From: Streptomyces malachitofuscus
GTDB lineage: Bacteria > Actinomycetota > Actinomycetes > Streptomycetales > Streptomycetaceae
Direction: 5' to 3'
Length of the DNA: 64,000 nt
Assembly: GCF_014650055.1 (NCBI RefSeq)
Contig: NZ_BMUF01000007.1
Coordinates: forward strand, 1 to 64,000
A model generated the notes under the pieces. It did no database searches, had not been told where the DNA came from, and was given only the letters and a program-made list of their open reading frames with translations. The position numbers were made by a program, and so were the translations under genes. Positions 33,217-41,766 of this stretch are shown here, in pieces (within the stretch, counting starts at the first letter, position 1; every line of letters begins with the position of its first letter).

Positions 33217-34200
33217 ATGACACAGACCAGAGCCGCACTGCGCCCCACCGTGCTGACGGCCCTCCTGGCCGCCCTCCTCTCCGTCCTCCTCGCCCCCGCC
33301 CCGGCCTCCGCGGCCGCCTCCCTCCAGGAGGTCACCGGCTTCGGCAGCAACCCCGGCGCCCTGAAGATGTACCGGTACGTCCCCGACGGGCTGCCCACCG
33401 GCCGGCCCGTGGTCGTGGCCCTGCACGGCTGCACCCAGAACGCCGCCGGATACGCCGAGGGCACCGGCTGGACGCGGCTGGCCGACCGCTGGGGCTTCTC
33501 CGTCGTGCTGCCGCAGCAGCAGAGCGGCAACAACCTCAGCCAGTGCTTCAACTGGTTCCAGACCTCCGACATCCGGCGCGGGCAGGGCGAGGCCGCCTCC
33601 CTCGCCCAGATGGTCGACCGGCAGCTCGCCGACGTCTCCGGCGACCCCTCGCGTGTATACGTCACGGGACTGTCCGCCGGGGGTGGGATGACCGCCGTGA
33701 TGATGGCGGCGTACCCGGAGAGGTTCGCCGCGGGCGGCGTCGTCGCCGGGCTGCCGTACGGATGCGCCCAGGCCGCGGGATCGCCGTACGTGTGCATGTA
33801 CGTCGGCGCCACACAGACCCCAGGGCAGTGGGGCGACCGGGTACGCGCCGCGCGGCCCGGGTACACCGGCCCCTGGCCGGCGCTCACCGTCCTGCACGGC
33901 ACGGCCGACTACACGGTGAAGCCCGCCAACATGACCGATCTGGTGGAGCAGTGGACCGATGTGCACGGCGCCGACCGCACCGCCGACGTCAGTGACACCG
34001 TCGCCGGTCATCCGCACCAGGTCTTCCGGGGGCCGGGCGGCGACGCGGTGGTCGAGACGTACAGCCTGACCGGCATGGGACACGGCCAGCCCGTCGACCC
34101 CGGCAGCGGGGACGAACAGTGCGGGACGGCCGGGGCGTACTTCCTGGACGTGGGCCTGTGTGCCGCGTACCGGCTCGGAAAGGCCTGGGAACTGGGCTGA
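33217..34200 (+). CDS. Secreted esterase, PHB-depolymerase/feruloyl-esterase family
   Basis: This 327-residue alpha/beta hydrolase has a Sec signal peptide cut near ASA-AA (residue ~32). Motifs of the LpqC/PHB depolymerase family are present: VVVALHGCTQNAAGYAEGTG (oxyanion region), nucleophile Ser153 in GLSAGGGM, and late HGTADYTV and MGHGQPV carrying the likely Asp and His. Such enzymes cleave polyhydroxybutyrate, acetyl-xylan or feruloyl esters outside the cell; which applies here is unclear. ATG 33217 puts the signal peptide in the usual form, although the nearest GGAGG is 28 nt upstream. The next gene, a LacI regulator, converges. Confidence 0.85.
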   Translation: MTQTRAALRPTVLTALLAALLSVLLAPAPASAAASLQEVTGFGSNPGALKMYRYVPDGLPTGRPVVVALHGCTQNAAGYAEGTGWTRLADRWGFSVVLPQQQSGNNLSQCFNWFQTSDIRRGQGEAASLAQMVDRQLADVSGDPSRVYVTGLSAGGGMTAVMMAAYPERFAAGGVVAGLPYGCAQAAGSPYVCMYVGATQTPGQWGDRVRAARPGYTGPWPALTVLHGTADYTVKPANMTDLVEQWTDVHGADRTADVSDTVAGHPHQVFRGPGGDAVVETYSLTGMGHGQPVDPGSGDEQCGTAGAYFLDVGLCAAYRLGKAWELG

Positions 34201-34212
34201 ACCGGTGCGTCG

Positions 34213-35217
34213 TCACACCCCGCGCGGTGCCGTGCTCGCCCGCTGCGTCAGACGCGGCGGCAGCAGGGTGGTCCCCGGTACGGGAGCACCGGACAGCTTG
34301 CGTATCAGCAGGCGCACCGCGCGGGTGCCCAGTTCGGCGGACGGCACGGCGACCGAGGTGACCGGTGTGCGGGCCGTCGCGGCGACCGGGGCCGGGCAGA
34401 CGGCGACGAGGGAAACATCGCCGGGGACGCGCAGCCCCAGGTGCTCGAAGGCGTCGAGCAGCGGGTCGACGAGCGGTTCGTTGTGTACGACCACCCCGGT
34501 CAGCGCGGGCAGCTCGCGCAGCAGCCGCTCGGCGACCGCGCGGGCGGCGTCCGCGCCGGTCCCGCACGGGTGCACGGTGGAGGTGAGCCGGTGCCGGTCG
34601 GCGGCCGAGGTGAAGCCGTCCACCAGCCGCCGCGCGAACGCGGTCCGCCGTACGTAGACCTCCGGCGGCGAGCCGACCAGCGCCACCGTCCGGTGGCCGA
34701 GCCGGGCCAGATGCTCCACGCACAGCTCACCGGCCGCCCGGAAGTCCAGATCGACGCAGGTCAGACCCTCCGGCTCAGCGGGTAAGCCGATCAGTACGGA
34801 CGGTAAGGAACGGGAGCGCAGCAACGGCAGCCGGGAGTCCTGGAGCTGTACGTCCGTCAGGATCACCCCGTCCGCGAGCCCGGTCTCCGCCACCCGCCCG
34901 ATTCCCTCCTCGCCCTCCTCCTGGGTGAGCAGCAGGACGTCGTGGTCGTGGGCGCGGGCGGCGGTGACCACGGACACCGCGAACTGCGTCACCACCGGCA
35001 CGTGGATGCCGGAGCGCATCGGGACGGCGAGGGCCAGCACTCCCGATCTGTGTCCGCGCGCACGGCCGCCGACGTCCGCGCGGTAGCCCAGTTCGCGCAC
35101 GGCGGCCTGGACCCGGAGCCGGGTCGCGTCGGAGATCGGGCGCTTGCCGCTCAGCGCGTACGACACCGTGCTGGGGGAGACCCCGGCGCGCCGGGCCACA
35201 TCCGTGATCGTCACCAT
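34213..35217 (-). CDS. LacI-family regulator with two TTA codons
   Basis: This 334-residue protein has a LacI helix-turn-helix at residues 1-25 (MVTITDVARRAGVSPSTVSY), the hinge region, and a periplasmic-binding-protein-like effector domain to the end. Leu138 (34806-34804) and Leu145 (34785-34783) are TTA codons, so translation should depend on the bldA leucyl-tRNA. A perfect LacI-type palindrome lies 54 bp upstream of its start, pointing to autoregulation. It follows the MFS gene in the same direction after 100 bp. The effector is unknown. Confidence 0.9.
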   Translation of the reverse strand: MVTITDVARRAGVSPSTVSYALSGKRPISDATRLRVQAAVRELGYRADVGGRARGHRSGVLALAVPMRSGIHVPVVTQFAVSVVTAARAHDHDVLLLTQEEGEEGIGRVAETGLADGVILTDVQLQDSRLPLLRSRSLPSVLIGLPAEPEGLTCVDLDFRAAGELCVEHLARLGHRTVALVGSPPEVYVRRTAFARRLVDGFTSAADRHRLTSTVHPCGTGADAARAVAERLLRELPALTGVVVHNEPLVDPLLDAFEHLGLRVPGDVSLVAVCPAPVAATARTPVTSVAVPSAELGTRAVRLLIRKLSGAPVPGTTLLPPRLTQRASTAPRGV

Positions 35218-35271
35218 CGGGAGTCCTCGTCCGCACGGTCCGTGGGGGATGCAGAAGCGGTCGGCACCGTA

Positions 35272-35287
35272 GTCGAAGCGCTTCGAC
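35272..35287. promoter_or_regulatory. LacI-family operator
   Basis: GTCGAAGCGCTTCGAC is a perfect 16-bp palindrome with the central CG of LacI-type operators. It lies between the MFS stop and the LacI gene start. Confidence 0.75.
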
Positions 35288-35317
35288 GGGTGAAGGTATG
35301 TGCGGGACCTGTGTGCG

Positions 35318-36634
35318 TCAATGGGTCGCGAGGGAATCGGTGGAGCGGTTCGACGACCCGAACGGCACGAGGGTGCACAGGGCGACGAGCAGGGCGACCG
35401 CGGCCGCCGCCACCGGCACGCCGTACCCGGCCGTCGCCGATACGTGCTCCACCGTCCAGCCGCCGACCGCGCTGCCGCAGGCGATCCCGCCGAGCAGACC
35501 GGTCACCGCGAGCGTCATGCCCTCGTTCAGCCGGCCCTCGGGGGTGTACCGCTGCACCAGGGTCATGGTGGTGACCATCGTCGGGGCCGTCGCCATCCCG
35601 GCGAACAGCAGCGCGGCGGCCAGGACCAGGAGCGAGCCGGTGAGACCGGCCGCGAGCAGCGGCAGGGTCATCAGCGCGGTCATCCCGGCCAGGCACCACG
35701 GCAGGAGGGAGTGTGCGGACCCCGCCGGGCGTATCGCCCCGAACAGCAGCCCCGCCGCGCAGGAACCGGCCGCCTGGAGCGCGAGCACCGCACCGGACGT
35801 CGCGCGGTGCCCCTGGGCGTCCGCGAACGCGATGGTGACGACCTCCATCGAGCCGAACACCGCGCCCGTCGCCAGACACACGGCCAGCAGTGGGCGCATG
35901 CCCGGAGCCCGGAACGGCGCCCGCGCGGTGGAGGCCCGGACGACCGGCGGCTCGGTCGACCGCTGGGCGGTGAACAGCAGGACGCCCGTCAGCAGCAGCA
36001 CGGCGCCCACGAGGGTGCCCGCCTCCGGGAAGAACGTCCCGCACAGGAAGGCCGCGAGCACGGGGCCGAGCATGAAGCACAGTTCGTCCGCGGCCTGTTC
36101 GAAGGAGTTGGCGGTGTGCAGCGCCTCGGGGTTCCCCTTCAGCAGGTGGGCCCAGCGGGCCCGGGACATGCCGCCGGTGTTGGGCGTGGTGGCGGTGGCC
36201 GCGTAGGAGGCGAACAGCGTCCAGTTGGGGGCGCCGTGACGCACGCAGAGCAGCAGCGCGAGGGAGCCGAGCACGGCGAACGCCGTGGCGGGCAGGGCGA
36301 CACGGGCCTGCCCGTACCGGTCGACCAGGCGCGCGGTCCAGGGCGCGACCACGGCGGTCGCCGCCAGGCCCGTCGCGGTGACGGCGCCGGCGAGGGCGTA
36401 CGAACCCCGCGTTCCGGCGATCATCACGACCGCGCTCACGCTGAACATGCCCATCGGCAGCCGGGCGATCAGATTCCCCGCCGTGAACGCGCGGGCGCCG
36501 GGCAGCGCGAAGAGGCGGCGGTAGGGGCCCCTCGCGCGGGGCTCGCTCCGGGTGCGCGGGCCGAAGTCGGCGGCGACCAGGGTGTCGGCGGTGACGGTGA
36601 GCAGGGGAGTGTCCGGGGAGGTCGGCTGAGGCAT
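35318..36634 (-). CDS. Major facilitator superfamily transporter
   Basis: This 438-residue protein has about 12 hydrophobic helices and the MFS motif A-like loop between helices 2 and 3 (VDRYGQARVALPA). It starts at ATG 36634 (MPQPTSPDTPLLTV); a longer reading would run into the divergent LysR gene. Drug or metabolite export is likely from the general fold, but the substrate cannot be told. It is divergent from a LysR regulator (83-bp gap), which may control it, and lies upstream of the LacI regulator. Confidence 0.85.
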   Translation of the reverse strand: MPQPTSPDTPLLTVTADTLVAADFGPRTRSEPRARGPYRRLFALPGARAFTAGNLIARLPMGMFSVSAVVMIAGTRGSYALAGAVTATGLAATAVVAPWTARLVDRYGQARVALPATAFAVLGSLALLLCVRHGAPNWTLFASYAATATTPNTGGMSRARWAHLLKGNPEALHTANSFEQAADELCFMLGPVLAAFLCGTFFPEAGTLVGAVLLLTGVLLFTAQRSTEPPVVRASTARAPFRAPGMRPLLAVCLATGAVFGSMEVVTIAFADAQGHRATSGAVLALQAAGSCAAGLLFGAIRPAGSAHSLLPWCLAGMTALMTLPLLAAGLTGSLLVLAAALLFAGMATAPTMVTTMTLVQRYTPEGRLNEGMTLAVTGLLGGIACGSAVGGWTVEHVSATAGYGVPVAAAAVALLVALCTLVPFGSSNRSTDSLATH

Positions 36635-36717
36635 GGCACCACCGTCGCCCCGGTACGGGCCGGCGGTCCAACACCTTCCCGGGCCCGATTCACGCACCCG
36701 TGTTGTAAGTTCGCGGG

Positions 36718-37686
36718 ATGTCCGCACCCTCCCACCTCGACCCGCGTCTGCTGCGCGCCTTCGTGACCGTCGCCGAGGAACTCCACTTCACCCGGGCCGC
36801 CGTGCGCCTCTACGTCGCCCAGCAGGCGCTCAGCCGGGACGTGCGGCGGCTGGAGCGGGAGCTGGGCAGTGATCTGTTCGTGCGCAGCACCCGCCAGGTG
36901 ACGCTCACCGCCGACGGCGAACGTCTGCTGCCGTACGCCCGCGCGGTGCTCCAGGCGCAGGAGGACCTGCTCGCCGCCGCCGGACGGACCCGGCCGCTGC
37001 TGGTCGATCTCAACTCCCCCGGCCTGGAGACGCCGCGCCGAGTGCTGCACCGGGCCCGTGAACTCGCTTCCGGCCACGAGCTGATGGCCCGCTACGAGAG
37101 CGGGCTGACCGGCGCCGCGGGGGAACTGCTCGCGGGGCGGCTCGACGCGTCGTTCGGACGGTTCGCGGGACTCGCCCCCGCGCTGCGGTCCGGACTCGAC
37201 CACCAGCCCGTCCGCCACGAACCCATGGCGATCGTGCTGCCCGAGGACCACCGGCTGGCCCCGCTGCCCGAGGTGCCGCTGGCCGAGCTGGCCGGCGAGA
37301 CGGTGTACGCCGGAGCCGGGAACCCCCGCACACCGGAGTGGACCGACCTGGCCCGGCAGTTGTTCCAGGGGCGGGGGATCACGCTCGCGCCGCCGGCGCC
37401 GCTGGCGATCGGGGAGGAGGAGTTCCAGCGGATTATGGCCAGAACGCGTCACCCGATCCTCGCCGTCGTGGACTTCCCGCCGCTGCCGTCGATGGTCCTG
37501 CGGCCGCTCGTGGACCCGGTTCCGCTGTCGCCGGTGTCCTTGGTGTGGCGGAGAGGGTTGGTTCACCCCGCTCTGGACGGACTTCGACGGGCCGCGGCCC
37601 TGGTCGGCGCGGAGGAGGGCTGGCTGAGGGTCCCCGTGGACGGATGGATTCCGGCCAGCGACTCTGTCGTGATGGCGTCCCCGTGA
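36718..37686 (+). CDS. LysR-family transcriptional regulator
   Basis: This 322-residue protein has an N-terminal winged helix (LRAFVTVAEELHFTRAAVRL, QQALSRDVRRLERELG) and a LysR effector domain. The helix-turn-helix carries the common HFTRAA pattern. It is divergent from the MFS gene with 83 bp between starts, the usual arrangement for a LysR regulator and its target. The inducer is unknown. Confidence 0.88.
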   Translation: MSAPSHLDPRLLRAFVTVAEELHFTRAAVRLYVAQQALSRDVRRLERELGSDLFVRSTRQVTLTADGERLLPYARAVLQAQEDLLAAAGRTRPLLVDLNSPGLETPRRVLHRARELASGHELMARYESGLTGAAGELLAGRLDASFGRFAGLAPALRSGLDHQPVRHEPMAIVLPEDHRLAPLPEVPLAELAGETVYAGAGNPRTPEWTDLARQLFQGRGITLAPPAPLAIGEEEFQRIMARTRHPILAVVDFPPLPSMVLRPLVDPVPLSPVSLVWRRGLVHPALDGLRRAAALVGAEEGWLRVPVDGWIPASDSVVMASP

Positions 37687-37858
37687 TGTCTCGCAATTGA
37701 CACGAAAGGCCACGCGGCAAACACAGAACCTCCGCGTGCGCTACATTCAATGCCTGAGCACAGTGTGATAAACGGGGCGCTCGGAGCGGGTGGGGGCCCG
37801 TACTGCGGCAAGTGCTCAGGTCGTACGCGCACCCGGATCTGTCCCTGGGGGGAAGTGC

Positions 37859-39562
37859 GTGCGCGTGGAAAAGTGGCGAGAAGACGCCCAACTCGAGAAG
37901 TTCGAGGACGCAACGGCGGCCGAGGAACTTCCGGAGGACGAGGGTGACGGGGACTCCACGGAGACCGACTCGATCGAGGACCGCTGGGCCCGCATCGGAG
38001 TCTTCCCCACCGTGACCAACAAGCCGCCGCGCGGCCCCGCTCCCCGCGCGGACCGCACGGTATCCCTCCGCATGGACTCCGCGCGAACCACGGCCCCGCC
38101 CAAGGAGCGCCCGTCGGCCACCCCCGACGAGGACGCGGCCCCCTCCTCCGCCCTGCGCGGCGAGCAGGTGCCCGCCCCGAAGGACGCCGATCGTTCGGCC
38201 CCGCTCCGCGACCGGCGCACGCCCGCCCCGCACGACGCGGACCGCACCACCTCCCTCCTCCGCAAGGAGCCCGCGGACACCCCGCGCGACACCGCCACGG
38301 CTTCCCCCGACGAGGACGCGTCCTCCCCGCGCGACGCCAGCGACGCCGCCACCCCCCGCGGTGAGCGGGCGTCGGACCCGCGGAAGGCGAACCGGGTCGC
38401 GCCGTCCCGCGGCGAGCAGGTGGACGGTCCGTCGGCTTCGCGGGACGACCGCGCGGGCCGCGCGGCCCCTGCGCGCGACGGGGACGACGGCCCGACGGCT
38501 CCGCGCGGCGACCGCGCGGACGCGGGTCGTGAAACCGCTCCGCGCGACGCGGACAGAACCGCGGCACTGCTCCGCAAGGAGGCCGCGGACGCACCGCGCG
38601 GTGAGCGTGCGTCCGGTGTGCGTGACACGGGCCCGGCCGCCGAGTCGCCCGACGGGGAGCAGACCACGGTGCTGCGCAGTCCCCGTGCCGGTGCCGGGGC
38701 GAAGCGTCCCTGGCCCGCTTCGTCCGCGGGCGCCGCCGCGGGCGCCGCCGTCCGGGACCCGTGGCAGGAGGAGGAGCCCTCCGGCGAGGCCGTCGCGGTC
38801 ACGCACGATCCGCACGAGGTGACCGTCCAGCTCGACGCCGTGCAGTTCGCGGACGGTGTGCTGCGCCGGGCGCCCGCCCGTCCGAACGCGGGTCAGGAAG
38901 GCTCCGACGGACCCGTGTTCGTCGACGAGTCCGGCCGCCGCAGCCGCAGGTACCGCCGTATCGGCATGACCATCGGTCTGGTCTGCGCGGGCTACGCCGT
39001 CGTCATCGTCGCCACGCTGCTGTCCGGCAAGTCCGACGCCCCCTGGCTGCCCGTGCCCGGACAGCAGCAGGAGCAGCAGCCCGCGGGCAAGGTGGAGACC
39101 ACCCCGAAGCCCGGGGAGACGGACGCCACCCCCGGCGCCGGCACCAGCCTCCTCCCGGGCGGCTCCCCGAGCCCGGGCGCTCCCACCCTGCCCGAGCCCG
39201 GCGCCAGCATCGCCGCCCCCGGCACGACCGCCGACCCGGACGAGCCCGGCGCGACCGCCGACCCGAAGCCCTCCCAGACCCGCAAGACCCAGAAGCCGGG
39301 CACCGGATCCGACGACGACCCCGCGTCGGAAGCCCCCGCGGAGACGCCGACCACCGCGCCGGCCGACCCGCCGCCGCCCGCGGACGACCCCGCCCCGGAG
39401 ACGACCGCCCCCACGGACGGCAGTGCCGGCGGCACCGACGTCACCGGTGTCGACACCAACGCCGCCGCCCCCGCCGCCCGCCCGGTCGCCGACGAGAGCC
39501 CCGACGCCGAGCCGGAGCCCTCCGCCCCGCCCGCCGCACCGTCCCCGGAGTACGTCCTCTGA
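37859..39562 (+). CDS. matA: MatA-like membrane protein, partner of the MatB glycan synthase
   Basis: This ~567-residue protein starts at GTG 37859 (GTG 37865 is equally plausible; both follow GGGGGGAAG). Residues 1-~350 are cytoplasmic, charged and disordered, with repeated Asp-Ala-Asp-Arg-like units (DADRSAPLR, DADRTTSLLRKE, DADRTAALLRKE). One transmembrane helix follows near 370-395 (IGMTIGLVCAGYAVVIVATL), then about 170 Pro/Thr/Asp-rich residues outside. Its stop overlaps the next start (TGATG), so it is coupled to matB. Position and coupling match the matA gene of the Streptomyces mycelial-aggregation locus. The biochemical role is not known; a regulatory or scaffolding part is inferred. 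Confidence 0.72.
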   Translation: MRVEKWREDAQLEKFEDATAAEELPEDEGDGDSTETDSIEDRWARIGVFPTVTNKPPRGPAPRADRTVSLRMDSARTTAPPKERPSATPDEDAAPSSALRGEQVPAPKDADRSAPLRDRRTPAPHDADRTTSLLRKEPADTPRDTATASPDEDASSPRDASDAATPRGERASDPRKANRVAPSRGEQVDGPSASRDDRAGRAAPARDGDDGPTAPRGDRADAGRETAPRDADRTAALLRKEAADAPRGERASGVRDTGPAAESPDGEQTTVLRSPRAGAGAKRPWPASSAGAAAGAAVRDPWQEEEPSGEAVAVTHDPHEVTVQLDAVQFADGVLRRAPARPNAGQEGSDGPVFVDESGRRSRRYRRIGMTIGLVCAGYAVVIVATLLSGKSDAPWLPVPGQQQEQQPAGKVETTPKPGETDATPGAGTSLLPGGSPSPGAPTLPEPGASIAAPGTTADPDEPGATADPKPSQTRKTQKPGTGSDDDPASEAPAETPTTAPADPPPPADDPAPETTAPTDGSAGGTDVTGVDTNAAAPAARPVADESPDAEPEPSAPPAAPSPEYVL

Positions 39563-41715
39563 TGGCATCCCGAACCCGCCGTCGCCGGCTGCCCTTGCGG
39601 CTGCTGCTGCCGGTGCTCTTCCTCGTCGCCCTGATGGCGATGCTCATGCTGCGCGGCTACGTGCACAGCGAGATCCTCGCCGACCACCGCGTCCAGTCCC
39701 CGGCCGCGTCCGACCAGGTGCCGGAGAAGGTCCTGGAGGGCGGCCCGGTCCTGGACACCCGCGGCGGCCGCGCGGAGACCCTGCGCGTGCCCGACCGTCA
39801 TGTGGTGCTCACCTTCGACGACGGCCCCGACCCGGTCTGGACCCCCAGGGTCCTGGACGTCCTGAAGAAGCACGACGCGCACGCCGTCTTCTTCGTCACC
39901 GGCACGATGGCCTCCCGCTACCCGGACCTGGTCCGCCGCATGGTCGACGAGGGCCACGAGATCGGTCTGCACACCTTCAACCACCCCGATCTCGCCCTGC
40001 AGTCCAAGGACCGCATCGACTGGGAGCTGTCCCAGACCCAGCTCGCCATAACGGGAGCCGCGGGCATCCGCACCTCCCTGTTCCGGCCGCCGTACTCCTC
40101 CCAGGCCGGCGCCATGGACAACAACTCCTGGCCGGTCGCCCAGTACATCGGCGACCGCGGCTACATCACCGTCGTCAACACCCACGACAGCGAGGACTGG
40201 CGCAAGCCCGGCGTCGCCGAGATCATCCGCCGCTCCACGCCCCAGGACGGCGAGGGCGGGGTCGTCCTGATGCACGACTCCGGCGGCGACCGCCACCAGA
40301 CCGTCCAGGCGCTCGACCGGATGCTGCCCGACCTGAAGGACAAGGGCTACGCGTTCGACAACCTCACCGAGGCCCTCGACGCGCCCAGCGCGCACTCCCC
40401 GGTGACCGGCGTCGAGCTGTGGAAGGGCAAGGCCTGGGTCCTCCTCGTCCAGGCCTCCGACAACATCACCGGCGTCCTCGTGGTCGGCCTCGCGATCATC
40501 GGCTTCCTGGTCATCGCGCGCTTCGTGCTCATGCTCGTGCTGTCCGCCGTCCACGCGCGCAAGGTGCGCCGCAAGGGCTTCGCCTGGGGACCGCCGATCA
40601 CCGAACCGGTGTCGGTGCTGGTGCCGGCGTACAACGAGGCCAAGTGCATCGAGAACACGGTGCGTTCCCTCGTGGCGAGCGACCACCCCATCGAGGTCGT
40701 CGTCGTCGACGACGGCTCCAGCGACGGCACCGCGCGGATCGTGGAGTCCCTGGGTCTGCCGGGCGTCCGGGTGGTCCGTCAGCTCAACGCGGGCAAGCCC
40801 GCCGCCCTCAACCGCGGTGTGGCCAACGCCCGTCACGACATCATCGTGATGATGGACGGCGACACGGTCTTCGAGCCGACCACCGTCCGGGAACTGGTGC
40901 AGCCCTTCGGCGACCCGCGCGTCGGCGCCGTCGCGGGCAACGCCAAGGTCGGCAACAAGGACAAGCTGATCGGCGCCTGGCAGCACATCGAGTACGTGAT
41001 GGGCTTCAACCTCGACCGCCGGATGTACGACGTCCTGCGGTGCATGCCCACCATCCCCGGCGCCGTCGGTGCCTTCCGCCGCTCCGCGCTGGAGCGGGTC
41101 GGCGGCATGAGCGACGACACCCTCGCCGAGGACACCGACATCACCATGGCCATCCACCGCGACGGCTGGAAGGTCGTCTACGCGGAGAACGCCCGCGCCT
41201 GGACCGAGGCACCCGAGTCGGTGCAGCAGCTGTGGTCCCAGCGCTACCGCTGGTCCTACGGCACCATGCAGGCGATCTGGAAGCACCGCCGCGCCCTGAT
41301 CGAACGGGGCCCCTCGGGCCGCTTCGGCCGCGTCGGACTGCCGCTGGTCTCGCTGTTCATGGTCCTCGCCCCGCTGCTGGCCCCGCTGATCGACGTGTTC
41401 CTCATCTACGGCCTGATCTTCGGCCCGACGGGCAAGACGATCCTGGCCTGGTTCGCCGTCCTCGCCCTCCAGGCGGCCTGCGCGGCCTACTCCTTCGTCC
41501 TCGACAAGGAGAAGTTGACCCCGCTGCTCTCCCTGCCCCTGCAGCAGATCCTCTACCGGCAGCTGATGTACGTCGTGCTGCTGCAGTCCTGGATCACGGC
41601 CCTCACCGGCGGCCGGCTGCGCTGGCAGAAGCTGCGGCGCAAGGGCGGCGTCTCCGCCCCGCCCGGAGCCTCCGCCCAGCAGCCGCAGGCCCTGGACGGC
41701 AGCCCGGTGGCGTAG
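39562..41715 (+). CDS. matB: MatB, polysaccharide deacetylase / family-2 glycan synthase
   Basis: This 717-residue protein has an N-terminal helix (LLLPVLFLVALMAMLMLRGY), then an extracellular NodB deacetylase domain (~75-270) with catalytic TFDDGPDP (Asp86/Asp87), metal His137/His141 (HTFNHPDL) and RPPYS. After a second helix comes a cytoplasmic GT2 synthase (~345-600): VDDGSSDGTA, DGD at 432-434, EDTDITMAI and Q560-RYRW, the processive-synthase signature. Further helices near the C-terminus form the export pore. It thus joins the functions of PgaB and PgaC and should make a partly deacetylated beta-1,6-GlcNAc polymer, as described for MatAB in pellet formation. It overlaps matA. Confidence 0.88.
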   Translation: MASRTRRRRLPLRLLLPVLFLVALMAMLMLRGYVHSEILADHRVQSPAASDQVPEKVLEGGPVLDTRGGRAETLRVPDRHVVLTFDDGPDPVWTPRVLDVLKKHDAHAVFFVTGTMASRYPDLVRRMVDEGHEIGLHTFNHPDLALQSKDRIDWELSQTQLAITGAAGIRTSLFRPPYSSQAGAMDNNSWPVAQYIGDRGYITVVNTHDSEDWRKPGVAEIIRRSTPQDGEGGVVLMHDSGGDRHQTVQALDRMLPDLKDKGYAFDNLTEALDAPSAHSPVTGVELWKGKAWVLLVQASDNITGVLVVGLAIIGFLVIARFVLMLVLSAVHARKVRRKGFAWGPPITEPVSVLVPAYNEAKCIENTVRSLVASDHPIEVVVVDDGSSDGTARIVESLGLPGVRVVRQLNAGKPAALNRGVANARHDIIVMMDGDTVFEPTTVRELVQPFGDPRVGAVAGNAKVGNKDKLIGAWQHIEYVMGFNLDRRMYDVLRCMPTIPGAVGAFRRSALERVGGMSDDTLAEDTDITMAIHRDGWKVVYAENARAWTEAPESVQQLWSQRYRWSYGTMQAIWKHRRALIERGPSGRFGRVGLPLVSLFMVLAPLLAPLIDVFLIYGLIFGPTGKTILAWFAVLALQAACAAYSFVLDKEKLTPLLSLPLQQILYRQLMYVVLLQSWITALTGGRLRWQKLRRKGGVSAPPGASAQQPQALDGSPVA

Positions 41716-41766
41716 ACCGCCCCGCCCGCTCACCCCCGCCTGTCCGGCGGCGCACCAGGAAGACCC

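Noticed and set aside
37790..41715. One continuous matA-matB fusion, since a reading frame in the matB phase stays open from well upstream of 39562
   Set aside because: The upstream part of that frame is Arg-rich antisense-like sequence; the matA frame has sensible composition and a clear membrane helix, and its stop overlaps the matB ATG as TGATG.
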